Made by a program: the position numbers and the translations under genes | Shown here: piece after piece, positions 54,105 to 63,096 of the stretch | Position numbering within the stretch: position 1 is the stretch's first letter | Layout: every line of letters begins with the position of its first letter | Source: Plantactinospora mayteni | GTDB lineage: Bacteria > Actinomycetota > Actinomycetes > Mycobacteriales > Micromonosporaceae | DNA length: 64,000 nt | Reading direction: 5' to 3' | Assembly (NCBI RefSeq): GCF_016862935.1 | Contig: NZ_BONX01000002.1 | Span: forward strand, 186,001 to 250,000 | The notes under the pieces: model-generated | Database searches by the model: none | What the model was told of the DNA's origin: nothing | The model's input: the letters and a program-made list of their open reading frames with translations, nothing else

Positions 54105-55613
54105 TCAGTCGATGACCACGCCGAACCGGATCAGGCTGTAGGCCAGCATGCCGAGGTAGAACACCGCGCCGAACCCGATCACCACGTTCTGCACGATGCC
54201 CGGCCGGATCGGCTTGGGCAGCATCCGGTTGTTCACCAACAGCAGCACGACGCAGTACGCGCCCATCGCGAAGGTGGAGAGGAAGGCCAGTACGTCGAGG
54301 ATCGCGCCGGGGCCGTCCGCCGGACCGAAGTTCAGGATCAGGATGCCGAAGGTGATGACACCCCAGAGGAACCCGGCGTACAGCTTCGACATGCTGAACC
54401 GCTTGGCCCCGGGTACGAAGTGGTAGGTCATGTCCGCCTGGCCCCGGGAGAACGAGTCGAAGAGGCCGAGCGTGGCGTTCAGACCGATCAGCGCGATGAA
54501 GCCGAGGAAGACCCCGTGCAGCACCGGCGCCCCGGCCGAGGCGAAGGCGTCGGCCATCGCGGTCAGCGCCACCTCCCGCTCACCGTCCCGGATCACGTCC
54601 CCGACGTTCGGGTTCTCCCGGACGGCGGTCTGGGCCAGCACCGTGAACGAGACGGTGACCAGCATCGTGACGCCCCAGAAGAGCAGCAGGGCGTCGAAGG
54701 TGACCCAGCGCCGCCAGCCCTTCCACTTCTTCATCTCCTCCGGGCTGTCGGTGTCGAACATGAAGCCGCGGGACGGCATCTCCTCCTGCTCACCCGCGTG
54801 CCGCAGGCCACGGATCTTCGGGATGTGCGCGCCCATACCGGCACCGGAGTCCCGCAGGTGCAGCGTGTACCACATCTGCTGCATGCCGGACGGGCCGGCG
54901 AAGGCGATCGCACCGACGATCACCGGGAACCAGGCCGCCGACATCGCCTCGCTGGGCAGGTAGCCGAAGTGGAACATCCCGGCGAGGGTCGAGGTGACGT
55001 CGCTCCACTGGCCGACGATCGAGGCGACCACCGAGGTACCGACCACCAGTACGCCGATCAGGAGACCGAGCAGGCTCTCCAGCAGCGGATAGATCACCTT
55101 GGCCAGGCTGAACACCACGCCGACGAGGATCAGCCCGACACAGGCGCTGACCGTCCAGGGTATCCCGGTCACCTCCTCGAAGGCGGCGGCGCCGGTGGAG
55201 AGGTGTCCGGGCCAGATATAGACCAGGATCGCCACGCTGAAGAAGAACCACATCAGTGGTTTGAAGACCCGGGCGGCGCCGAAGAAGATGCTCTCCCCGG
55301 TGGCCATCGCGTACCGGGCCATCTCCAGCATCACGAAGGCTTGCAGGGTGACACCGATCAGGAAGAGCCACCGGATCTCCGGCCCGAAGATCAGGACCAG
55401 TCGGGGCCACATGTACGACTCGCCCATGCCCACGCCGAGCGCGACGAGGAAGACGGTCGGGCCGAGCAGGTGGATCGAGGGCGGAGCCTTGGGTAGTTCC
55501 CGGATCGGCATCGGTTCGAGCCGTCCGGCCCGCCACACGCGCTCCTCGGTGGGCGGGGCCGGCGGGGCGGTACCTGTCGGCTGAGTGGGATGGGGGCTGT
55601 TCGAAGCGTCCAC
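54105..55613 (-). CDS. Nramp-fold transporter with non-canonical metal site
   Basis: 502 aa with about 11-12 helices. The start of the fold reads GPTVFLVALGVGMGESYMWPRLVL, the place where Nramp metal transporters have DPGN in helix 1, and FAGPSGMQQMWYTLHLRD where they have MPH in helix 6. Asp and Asn of the first motif are absent, so Mn/Fe transport is doubtful. GTG start preceded by AGGAGG. It lies 153 bp downstream of the acyl-CoA ligase in the frc operon; the substrate could be a metal-oxalate or an organic ion (inference). Confidence 0.75.
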   Translation of the reverse strand: MDASNSPHPTQPTGTAPPAPPTEERVWRAGRLEPMPIRELPKAPPSIHLLGPTVFLVALGVGMGESYMWPRLVLIFGPEIRWLFLIGVTLQAFVMLEMARYAMATGESIFFGAARVFKPLMWFFFSVAILVYIWPGHLSTGAAAFEEVTGIPWTVSACVGLILVGVVFSLAKVIYPLLESLLGLLIGVLVVGTSVVASIVGQWSDVTSTLAGMFHFGYLPSEAMSAAWFPVIVGAIAFAGPSGMQQMWYTLHLRDSGAGMGAHIPKIRGLRHAGEQEEMPSRGFMFDTDSPEEMKKWKGWRRWVTFDALLLFWGVTMLVTVSFTVLAQTAVRENPNVGDVIRDGEREVALTAMADAFASAGAPVLHGVFLGFIALIGLNATLGLFDSFSRGQADMTYHFVPGAKRFSMSKLYAGFLWGVITFGILILNFGPADGPGAILDVLAFLSTFAMGAYCVVLLLVNNRMLPKPIRPGIVQNVVIGFGAVFYLGMLAYSLIRFGVVID

Positions 55614-55766
55614 GCTGGACCTCCTGGGGGACTGTGACGTCGTACGGAGCCGGAGGACGGGCCGGTTCCGACGCTTGTGTCCGTTGACCCTTGGCCGCGG
55701 AGCGGGTCGCCGTGTCGCTTAGTGGCCCCTCCCACCGCCTGGTCGGGTGGAACTGTCGTGCATTGC

Positions 55767-57932
55767 TCAGCGGCCGTCCGGTTGGCCGCCGAGCAGACCG
55801 GCGGAACGTGCCCACCGGTACTTGGCGCCGAGCACCGCGACCGGCTTCTCCGTGGTGTACGGATAGGCGACGATCCCGTGCCGGTACAGGTGCTCGCTGG
55901 CCTCCTCGACCTCGACGTCCCCGGCGAGCGAGGCGACCACCGGCTTGTGGATGCCCTTGGCCCGGAACTCCTCGACCACGTCGACGACCAGCTCGGCGAA
56001 GACCATCGGCGGGGTGACGATGGTGTGCCAGTAGCCGAGGATCAGCGAGTGGATGCGGGGGTCGGACAGGCCCAGGGCAATGGTGTTGCGGTAGGTGGAC
56101 GGCGGCTCGCCGCCGGTGATGTCCACCGGGTTGCCGGCCGCGCCGAATGGCGGGATGAACTTGCGGAACGCCTCGTCCAGGTCCGGCGGGATCTCCATCA
56201 GGGTGAGCTTGTTGTCCACGCAGGCGTCGGAGAGCAGCACTCCGGAGCCGCCGGCGCCGGTGATGATGACGACGTTCTCGCCCTGCGGGGTGGGCAGCAG
56301 CGGAATGCCCCGGGCGTATTCCAGCAGGTCGTTGAGGCCGGGGGCCCGGATCACGCCGTTGGTGCGCAGGATGTCGTCGTAGACCTTGTCGTTGCCGGCC
56401 AGCGCCCCGGTGTGCGAGCTGGCCGCCTTGGCGCCCTGGTCGGTGCGGCCGGCCTTGAGCACCACCACCGGCTTGGTCTTCGAGACCCGGCGGGCGGTGT
56501 CGGCGAACGACCGGCCGTCCTTGAGGTCTTCCAGGTGCATCGCGATGAGCTGGGTGTTCGGGTCGCTCTCGAAGAAGGTCAGCAGGTCGTCCTCGTCGAT
56601 GTCGGCCTTGTTGCCGACGCCGACGATCGCGGAGACGCCCATCCGGGCGGCCCGGCTGAAGCCGAGGATCGCCATCCCGATGCCGCCGCTCTGCGAGGAG
56701 AGCGCCACCCCGCCCTTGACGTCGTACGGGGTGCAGAAGGTCGCCGACAGGTTCTCCGGGGTGTAGTAGTAGCCGTAGATGTTCGGCCCGAGGATGCGTA
56801 CGCCGTGCTCGCGGGCGACCTTGACGACCTCGGCCTGCAACTCGTGGTTGCCGGTCTCGCCGAAACCGGACGGGATCAGGATCGCCCCGGCGACTCCCTT
56901 GGCCCCGACCTCGGCCAGCGCCTGCGGGACGAACTTGGCCGGGATGGCGAAGACCGCCACGTCGACCGGGCCGGGCACGTCAGTGATGCTCCGGAACGCC
57001 TTGCGGTCCAGGATCTCGCTGGCCTTCGGGTTGATCGGGTAGATCTCGCCCTGGTAGCCGCCGTTGACCAGGTTCTTCATCACCGAGTTGCCGATCTTGC
57101 CGACCTCGGCCGAGGCACCGATCACGGCGACCGAGGCGGGCCGCATGATCCGGTTCATGCTGGCCAGGATCTCCTCGTCGGTGAACCGCTCCGGCTGCAC
57201 GGCGGCGGCCGGGTCGACCAGGATCCGCACGTCGACCGCGGTCGCGCCGGCGGCGGTGGCCAGCACCGGGTTGAGGTCCACCTCGGCCAGTTCCGGGAAG
57301 TCGGTGACCAGGTTCGACAGCCGGACGACCAGGTCGGCCAGCACCTCGCGGTTGGCCGGCTCGGCGCCGCGTACGCCGCGCAGGATCTCGGCCGCGGCGA
57401 TCCCGTCGATCATCGACAGCGCGGTCTCGGTGTCGGTCGGGGCGAGCCGGAACGTGACGTCCTTGAGCACCTCGACGAGTACGCCGCCGAGGCCGAACGC
57501 GACCACCTTGCCGAAGGTCGGGTCGGTGACCGTACCGACGATGACCTCGTGACCGGAGTCGAGCTGCTGCTGCACCTGCACCCCGACGATCGTGGCATCC
57601 GCCTTGTACGCCCGCGCGTTGGCGAGAATGGTGTCGTACCCGGAAGCCACCTCCTCGGCGCTGCGCAGCCCGACCAGTACGCCACCGGCCTCGGTCTTGT
57701 GCAGGATGTCCGGCGAGACGATCTTCAGTACCACCGGCAGGCCGATCCGCTCGGCCAGCGCCACCGCCTCGTCGGCGCTGCCGGCCAGGCCCTCACCCGG
57801 GGTGGCGATCCCGTACGCCTCGACCACCAGCCGCCCCTCCGGAGCGGTCAGCGAACTCCGGCCCTCCGCAGCGGCCCGGTCCAGCACCCGCCGCACGGCC
57901 TCGCGGTCGTAGCTGCTGTCGTTGGATGGCAT
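55767..57932 (-). CDS. ADP-forming acyl-CoA ligase, fused beta-alpha type
   Basis: 721 aa. Residues 1-220: ATP-grasp domain (VVLKIVSPDILHKTEAGGVLVGL). About 235-330: CoA-binding domain (SVAVIGASAEVGKIGNSVMKNLVNGGYQG). About 390-690: succinyl-CoA ligase-like domains with the phosphohistidine motif ASSHTGALAGNDKVYDD. In a typical acetate-CoA ligase of this class the order is reversed. It links acyl-CoA hydrolysis to ADP phosphorylation. The ATG at 57932 is chosen over upstream codons because it gives the family start. Its place beside frc suggests formyl-, oxalyl- or acetyl-CoA substrates; not provable here. Confidence 0.85.
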   Translation of the reverse strand: MPSNDSSYDREAVRRVLDRAAAEGRSSLTAPEGRLVVEAYGIATPGEGLAGSADEAVALAERIGLPVVLKIVSPDILHKTEAGGVLVGLRSAEEVASGYDTILANARAYKADATIVGVQVQQQLDSGHEVIVGTVTDPTFGKVVAFGLGGVLVEVLKDVTFRLAPTDTETALSMIDGIAAAEILRGVRGAEPANREVLADLVVRLSNLVTDFPELAEVDLNPVLATAAGATAVDVRILVDPAAAVQPERFTDEEILASMNRIMRPASVAVIGASAEVGKIGNSVMKNLVNGGYQGEIYPINPKASEILDRKAFRSITDVPGPVDVAVFAIPAKFVPQALAEVGAKGVAGAILIPSGFGETGNHELQAEVVKVAREHGVRILGPNIYGYYYTPENLSATFCTPYDVKGGVALSSQSGGIGMAILGFSRAARMGVSAIVGVGNKADIDEDDLLTFFESDPNTQLIAMHLEDLKDGRSFADTARRVSKTKPVVVLKAGRTDQGAKAASSHTGALAGNDKVYDDILRTNGVIRAPGLNDLLEYARGIPLLPTPQGENVVIITGAGGSGVLLSDACVDNKLTLMEIPPDLDEAFRKFIPPFGAAGNPVDITGGEPPSTYRNTIALGLSDPRIHSLILGYWHTIVTPPMVFAELVVDVVEEFRAKGIHKPVVASLAGDVEVEEASEHLYRHGIVAYPYTTEKPVAVLGAKYRWARSAGLLGGQPDGR

Positions 57933-58045
57933 TACGTCGTCTCCTTCAGGAACGCCGGTCCCGGTGGGGCCGGGCCGGGGAACGTGCTGGTTCTGATCGG
58001 ACGGGACCGGTGGTGGCGGTGCGGGTCGAGGCGGCGCTTGGCCGC

Positions 58046-59275
58046 TCAGACGGCGCCGGCGGCGCGCAGCTCGCCGACCTGCTCCTCGGAGTAGCCCAGC
58101 TCGCCGAGGACCTGGCCGGTGTGCTCGCCGAGCAGCGGCGAGCGCTCCACCTCGACGTGCGAGTCGGAGAGCTTGATCGGGTTGCCGACGGTCTTGTACG
58201 CGCCCCGGTCCGGGTGCTCGACCTCGACCACCGAGCCGAGCTGGGCGAGGGTCTCGTCCTCGATCAGCTCCCTGGTCGACATGATCGGCCCGCACGGGAT
58301 GTTGTACGCGTTGAGCTTCTCCATGACCTCCTGCTTGGAGTGCCGCTCGGTCCACTCCTCGATCAGCGCGAACGCCTTGTCGAGTTTGTTCAGGCGCACC
58401 TGCGGCGTGCTCCAGGCGGGGTCGTCGGCCAGTTCGGGCTTGCCGATCAGCTCGCAGATCGGCTTCCAGCCCACCGGCTGGATGATCACGTAGATGTAGT
58501 CGTTCGGCCCGCCCGGGGCGCACCGCACCGCCCAGCCGGGCTGGCCGCCGCCGGAGGCGTTGCCGGAGCGCGGCACCTCGTCGCCGAAGCTCTCGTTCGG
58601 GTACTCCCCCAGCGGTCCGTACGCCAGCCGCTGCTGGTCGCGCAGCTTGACCCGGCAGAGGTTGAGTACCGCGTCCTGCATGGCGACCTGCACCCGCTGG
58701 CCCCGCCCGGTGTGGGTCCGCTGGTACAGCGCGGCCAGGATGCCGGCGACCAGGTGGATGCCGGTACCGGAGTCGCCGATCTGCGCTCCGGTGGCGATCG
58801 GCGGCCCGTCCTCGAAGCCGGTGGTGCTCATCGCCCCGCCCATCGCCTGGGCGATCACCTCGTACGCCTTGAAGTTGGCGTAGCGGCCGGGGCCGAAGCC
58901 CTTGATGGAGGCGTAGACCAGGCCGGGGTTGATCTCCTGGAGCCGCTCCCAGGGGAAGCCGAACCGCTCCACCACGCCGGGGCCGAAGTTCTCCACCAGG
59001 ATGTCCACTCCGGACACCAGTCGGGTGAAGACCTCCTTGCCCTGCTCGTGCTTCATGTTCAGGGTGATGCTGCGCTTGTTGCCGTTCAGCATCGTGAAGT
59101 AGAGGCTGTCCACGTTCGGGATGTCGCGCAGTTGGGTGCGGGTGATGTCACCCTGGCCCGGTGCCTCCAACTTGATCACGTCCGCGCCCAGCCACGCCAG
59201 GATCTGCGTGGACGAGGGGCCGGACTGTACGTGCGTCATGTCGAGGACCCGTACGCCCTCCAGTGCCTTACCCAT
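58046..59275 (-). CDS. frc: Formyl-CoA:oxalate CoA-transferase
   Basis: 409 aa, a class III CoA-transferase. The catalytic Asp168 lies in [13 protein letters not shown], the glycine loop is [10 protein letters not shown] (residues 241-250), and the start [30 protein letters not shown] is that of Frc/YfdW. It moves CoA from formyl-CoA (or succinyl-CoA) to oxalate, providing oxalyl-CoA for Oxc. AGGAGG 6 bp before the ATG fixes the start. First gene of the leftward operon. Confidence 0.95.
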   Translation of the reverse strand: MGKALEGVRVLDMTHVQSGPSSTQILAWLGADVIKLEAPGQGDITRTQLRDIPNVDSLYFTMLNGNKRSITLNMKHEQGKEVFTRLVSGVDILVENFGPGVVERFGFPWERLQEINPGLVYASIKGFGPGRYANFKAYEVIAQAMGGAMSTTGFEDGPPIATGAQIGDSGTGIHLVAGILAALYQRTHTGRGQRVQVAMQDAVLNLCRVKLRDQQRLAYGPLGEYPNESFGDEVPRSGNASGGGQPGWAVRCAPGGPNDYIYVIIQPVGWKPICELIGKPELADDPAWSTPQVRLNKLDKAFALIEEWTERHSKQEVMEKLNAYNIPCGPIMSTRELIEDETLAQLGSVVEVEHPDRGAYKTVGNPIKLSDSHVEVERSPLLGEHTGQVLGELGYSEEQVGELRAAGAV

Positions 59276-59330
59276 GCCAACCTCCTGTGCGCGCCCTGCC
59301 GTGCACTGCCGGCCATCGAGCTGATGCCTC

Positions 59331-59456
59331 GGTTGCCGTTGCCCTTGCCTTGCCATTGCCGTTGCTTCGTTGCCGTCGTCGTTGCTTCGTTGCCGTCACG
59401 GTCGTCGTTTCCGTCGTCGTTTCCGTCGCGGTTGCGATTGCCGTCGCGGTTGCCGT
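59331..59456 (-). repeat. Degenerate TTGCCG/GTCGTC tandem repeat in the frc leader
   Basis: About 125 bp of imperfect 6-bp and 12-bp repeats. It includes GTTGCTTCGTTGCCGTC twice (59361-59377, 59381-59397) and GTCGTCGTTTCC twice (59401-59412, 59413-59424). It lies between the frc start and the conserved promoter block, so it would be transcribed in the frc leader. Frames through it give Asn/Asp/Gly- or Val/Ala-rich peptides that I treat as noncoding. Confidence 0.7.
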
Positions 59457-59490
59457 GGACCGGTCGCCCGGTCCACCCCTTCCTCGGGAT

Positions 59491-59567
59491 TGCATACCGT
59501 ATGGGGTAGGCAATATCGTGGCGCATGTAACAGCGGAGTGTCTAGGGGGTAGCGGGGACGTTTTCCG
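59491..59567 (-). promoter_or_regulatory. Conserved 78-bp promoter/operator block, frc copy
   Basis: Begins with GCATACCGTATGG (59492-59504) and matches the oxc block at 51670-51747 with about six substitutions and one missing base. It is the only strong control sequence between the divergent frc and sucC-like genes, so it could act in both directions. Confidence 0.75.
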
Positions 59568-59768
59568 CCGAAGCCAGCGAGGCCCAGGCGGTACGACCCC
59601 CGCTCGTCGGCCCGGGCCAGAGTCCGGTTTCCGCTGCCCACACCCCTCCCGGTCCGATCTCCACGTCCGGTCCGATCCGCACTCCCCCGTCTCTCCGCCC
59701 GCCCGTCCGGGACAGCCCACGCATCGGGTGGAGGCAACCCACCGAAGGTCGAGAAGAAGGGAGGCCCG

Positions 59769-60947
59769 GTGGACCTGTTGGAGCACCAGGCACAGGAACT
59801 CTTCGCCAAGCACGGCGTACCGGTCAGCCGCAACCGCGTCGCCAGCACCCCCGACGAGGCGCACGCCGCCGCCGCCGAGATCGGTGGACGCGTCGTGGTC
59901 AAGGCCCAGGTCAAGACCGGCGGCCGGGGCAAGGCCGGCGGGGTCAAACTGGCCGACGGACCGGAGGCGGCCCGGGAGGTCGCCGCCCGGATCCTCGGCA
60001 TGGACATCAAGGGCCACACCGTGCACCGGGTACTGGTCACCGAGGCGAGCGACATCGCCGACGAGTACTACGTGTCGTTCCTGCTCGACCGGTCCAACCG
60101 GTCGTTCCTGGCCCTCGTCTCCGGGCAGGGCGGCGTCGAGATCGAGCAGGTGGCGGCCGAGAACCCGGAGGCGCTGGCCCGAACCTGGGTCGACCCGGCC
60201 GGCGGGTTCGACCTGGACGCCGCCCGCCGGCTGGCCGCCGCCGCCGGCCTGCCCGACGACGTACGCGAGGACGTGGCCCGGGTACTCGTCCGGCTCTGGA
60301 ACGTGTTCCGGTCCGAGGACGCCACCCTGGTCGAGATCAACCCGCTGGCCCGGCTGGCCGACGGCAGCGTACGCGCCCTGGACGGCAAGGTGACCCTGGA
60401 CGACAACGCCCGGTTCCGCCAGCCCGGGCACCCGCAGTACGCCGACGTCAGCGCCACCGACCCGCTGGAGGTCAGGGCCGCCGAGAAGAACCTCAACTAC
60501 GTCAAGCTGGACGGCTCGGTCGGAGTGATCGGAAACGGCGCCGGTCTGGTGATGAGCACCCTCGACGTGGTCGCCTACGCCGGCGAGCGGTACGGCGGCG
60601 TCAAGCCGGCCAACTTCCTCGACATCGGCGGCGGCGCCTCGGCCGAGGTGATGGCGAACGGCCTGGAGATCATCCTCGGCGACCCCGACGTACGCAGCGT
60701 CTTCGTCAACGTCTTCGGCGGGATCACCGCCTGCGACGCGGTCGCCGACGGCATCGTCGCGGCGGTCGCGCTGCTCACCGACCGGGGCGAGACGATCACC
60801 AAACCGCTGGTCGTCCGGCTGGACGGCAACAACGCCGCGCAGGGGCGGCAGATCCTCACCGAGGCGGCGCTGCCCGGCGTACGGCTGGTGGACACGATGG
60901 ACGGGGCGGCGCGGCTCGCCGCCGAACTCGCCGGCAAGGGGGCGTGA
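59769..60947 (+). CDS. sucC: Succinyl-CoA ligase beta subunit type protein
   Basis: 392 aa. ATP-grasp beta subunit: [46 protein letters not shown] and [21 protein letters not shown]. The usual enzyme makes succinyl-CoA, or related malyl-CoA. The GTG has GGGAGG 4 bp upstream. The divergence from frc over the conserved promoter block suggests co-regulation with oxalate use rather than a housekeeping role, but this cannot be settled by sequence. Confidence 0.9.
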   Translation: MDLLEHQAQELFAKHGVPVSRNRVASTPDEAHAAAAEIGGRVVVKAQVKTGGRGKAGGVKLADGPEAAREVAARILGMDIKGHTVHRVLVTEASDIADEYYVSFLLDRSNRSFLALVSGQGGVEIEQVAAENPEALARTWVDPAGGFDLDAARRLAAAAGLPDDVREDVARVLVRLWNVFRSEDATLVEINPLARLADGSVRALDGKVTLDDNARFRQPGHPQYADVSATDPLEVRAAEKNLNYVKLDGSVGVIGNGAGLVMSTLDVVAYAGERYGGVKPANFLDIGGGASAEVMANGLEIILGDPDVRSVFVNVFGGITACDAVADGIVAAVALLTDRGETITKPLVVRLDGNNAAQGRQILTEAALPGVRLVDTMDGAARLAAELAGKGA

Positions 60948-60952
60948 CAGCC

Positions 60953-61828
60953 ATGGCAATCTTCCTCACCGAGAAGAGCAGGGTGCTGGTCCAGGGCATC
61001 ACCGGCACCGAGGGCACCCGGCACACCCGCCGGATGGTCGCCGCCGGCACCAACATCGTCGCCGGGGTCACCCCGGGCAAGGGCGGCCGGAACGTCGACG
61101 GCATCCCGGTCTTCGACACCTGCGCCGACGCGGTCAGGGCGACCGGGGCGGACGTGACGGTGGTCTTCGTACCGCCCCGGTTCGCCAAGGCGGCCGTACT
61201 GGAGGCGGTCGACGCCGGACTCGGCCTGGCCGTGGTACTCACCGAGGGCATCCCGGTGCACGACACCGCCGAGTTCTGGGCGTACGCCCGGGGCACCGGC
61301 AACCGGACCCGGATCATCGGGCCGAACTGCCCCGGACTGATCAGTCCCGGTCAGTCCAACGCCGGCATCATCCCGGCCGACATCACCAAGCGGGGCCGGA
61401 TCGGCCTGGTCAGCAAGTCCGGCACCCTGACCTACCAGATGATGTACGAGCTGCGCGACTTCGGCTTCTCCACCTGCGTCGGGATCGGCGGTGACCCGAT
61501 CGTCGGCACCACGCACATCGACTGCCTCCAGGCGTTCGAGAACGATCCCGAGACCGAGGCGATCGTGATGATCGGCGAGATCGGCGGGGACGCGGAGGAG
61601 CGGGCGGCGGCGTACATCGCCGAGCACGTCAGCAAGCCGGTGGTCGGCTACGTCGCCGGCTTCACCGCACCGGAGGGGAAGACGATGGGGCACGCCGGGG
61701 CGATCGTCTCCGGCTCGTCCGGTACCGCACTGGCCAAGCAGGAGGCCCTGGAGGCGGTCGGGGTCCGGGTCGGCCGGACGCCGTCCGAGACCGCCGCGCT
61801 GATGCGCGAGACGCTGCTGGCGCGCTGA
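60953..61828 (+). CDS. sucD: Succinyl-CoA ligase alpha subunit type protein
   Basis: 291 aa. Rossmann CoA-binding start [39 protein letters not shown], and the phosphohistidine His247 in [16 protein letters not shown]. It pairs with the beta subunit gene 5 bp upstream; the ATG at 60953 is used rather than the GTG at 60944 that overlaps the sucC stop. Two further degenerate copies of its 3' end follow (61835-61884). Confidence 0.93.
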   Translation: MAIFLTEKSRVLVQGITGTEGTRHTRRMVAAGTNIVAGVTPGKGGRNVDGIPVFDTCADAVRATGADVTVVFVPPRFAKAAVLEAVDAGLGLAVVLTEGIPVHDTAEFWAYARGTGNRTRIIGPNCPGLISPGQSNAGIIPADITKRGRIGLVSKSGTLTYQMMYELRDFGFSTCVGIGGDPIVGTTHIDCLQAFENDPETEAIVMIGEIGGDAEERAAAYIAEHVSKPVVGYVAGFTAPEGKTMGHAGAIVSGSSGTALAKQEALEAVGVRVGRTPSETAALMRETLLAR

Positions 61829-61884
61829 TCCGGGGAGACGTTCCCGGCGCGCCGATCCGCGAGGCGTTACTGATGCGCTGATCG
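61808..61884 (+). repeat. Three tandem copies of the sucD 3' end
   Basis: GAGACGCTGCTGGCGCGCTG (61808-61827, last codons and stop of sucD) is followed by similar 24-bp units at 61835-61858 and 61861-61884 (GAGACGTTCCCGGCGCGCCG, GAGGCGTTACTGATGCGCTG). Period 26-27 bp. Products would be RETLLAR, GETFPAR, REALLMR. Confidence 0.6.
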
Positions 61885-61960
61885 TCGACGGACACGCCGG
61901 GTGCCGGGTCGGGCGGACGCGACCGGTGCCCGGCGGCCGTCGTACCCGAAGGTCGGCGCC

Positions 61961-61994
61961 GGTCCGGGCGGAGTCCGACACCTCCGCCCGGACC
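61961..61994. terminator. Bidirectional terminator between sucD and fdhD
   Basis: GGTCCGGGCGGAG (61961-61973) and CTCCGCCCGGACC (61982-61994) are perfectly complementary with an 8-nt loop, between convergent genes. The rest of the region 61885-62123 shows no gene. Confidence 0.75.
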
Positions 61995-62123
61995 TCTCGC
62001 GCCGCTGGGCCCGACCGGGGCCACCCCACGTCGACGCGCATCCCCAGCAGACCGCCCGGTGGTCCGGACGGCGGGCACGACGAACCCGCCGCGGCCGGAC
62101 GGCGGCGGCGAGTTGGTCGGGGG

Positions 62124-62972
62124 TCAGGCCGAGAGGCTGGTCGGGGTGCGCTGGGTCAGCCGGTGCGCTCCGGCGTAGACGTTCATCGAGCTGCCCCGGA
62201 GGAAGCCGACCAGGGTGAGCCCGGCGTCGTCGGCCAGGTCGGCGGCGAGCGAGGACGGCGCGGAGACCGCGGCCAGCACCGGGATGCCGGCCATCACCGC
62301 CTTCTGCACCAGTTCGAACGAGGCCCGCCCGCTGACCATCAGCACGGTGCCGCGCAGCGGTGCCCGCCCGTTGCGCAGCGCCCAGCCGACGACCTTGTCC
62401 ACCGCGTTGTGCCGGCCGACGTCCTCACGCAGGCAGTGCAGCCGCCCGTCGGCGGAGAAGAGCGCCGCCGCGTGCAGCCCGCCGGTGCGGTCGAAGACCC
62501 GCTGCGCGGCCCGCAGGCTGTCCGGCAGTGTGCTGAGCACGCCGGGGTCGAGCCGCACCGGATCGTCCCGCACCGACCAGGCCGCGACGGTACGCACCGC
62601 GTCCAGGCTGGCCTTGCCGCAGAGTCCGCAGGACGAGGTGGTGTAGAAGTTGCGCTCCAGTGACGGGTCCGGTGGCGCCACTCCGGCCGCCAGCACCACG
62701 TCGACCACGTTGTAGGTGTTGACCCCGTCGGCGGTGGCACCCGCGCAGTAGCGGATGCCGGCGATCTCACCGGCGGCGCGTACCACGCCCTCGCTGACCA
62801 GGAAGCCGGCCGCCAGGTCGAAGTCGTCGCCCGGGGTCCGCATGGTCACCACCAGGGACCGCCCGTTCACCCTGATCTCCAGCGGCTCCTCGGCCGCCAG
62901 CGTGTCCACCGGCTCGCTGACCACACCGTCAACGATCCGGACCAGCCGACGTCGACTCGTCACCCGTCCCAT
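62124..62972 (-). CDS. fdhD: Formate dehydrogenase accessory sulfurtransferase FdhD
   Basis: 282 aa. The conserved pair CxxC is in [14 protein letters not shown]; other FdhD motifs are [35 protein letters not shown] and [33 protein letters not shown]. FdhD passes sulfur to the molybdenum cofactor of formate dehydrogenase. No formate dehydrogenase gene is in the window, but its presence beside an OFA-type carrier and oxalate genes suggests that formate from formyl-CoA is oxidised. Start ATG 62972 after GGTGGTGGGTGG. Confidence 0.95.
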   Translation of the reverse strand: MGRVTSRRRLVRIVDGVVSEPVDTLAAEEPLEIRVNGRSLVVTMRTPGDDFDLAAGFLVSEGVVRAAGEIAGIRYCAGATADGVNTYNVVDVVLAAGVAPPDPSLERNFYTTSSCGLCGKASLDAVRTVAAWSVRDDPVRLDPGVLSTLPDSLRAAQRVFDRTGGLHAAALFSADGRLHCLREDVGRHNAVDKVVGWALRNGRAPLRGTVLMVSGRASFELVQKAVMAGIPVLAAVSAPSSLAADLADDAGLTLVGFLRGSSMNVYAGAHRLTQRTPTSLSA

Positions 62973-63096
62973 TCCACCCACCACCGATCCTCGCTCGGTC
63001 TCACCCCGTCCGGTCGGCCTCTCCTCCACGGTAGGCCGACCCGACCCCGTCCGCACCAGGTCGGCACGCCGGTTCCGCCCGGGTCGACACATACTT

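Noticed and set aside
55767-58523. A longer 918-codon version of the acyl-CoA ligase
   Set aside because: The extra N-terminal part overlaps frc and is low complexity; the ATG at 57932 gives the family start.
59236-59526. Minus-strand frame with Asn/Asp/Gly repeats (GNRDGN type) upstream of frc
   Set aside because: It is produced by the TTGCCG-type DNA repeat, has no ribosome site and overlaps the true frc start in another frame.
58046-61828. CoA-transferase plus SucCD as a carnitine or propionate pathway
   Set aside because: The catalytic motif, glycine loop and the presence of oxc point to oxalate; no carnitine or propionate genes are present.
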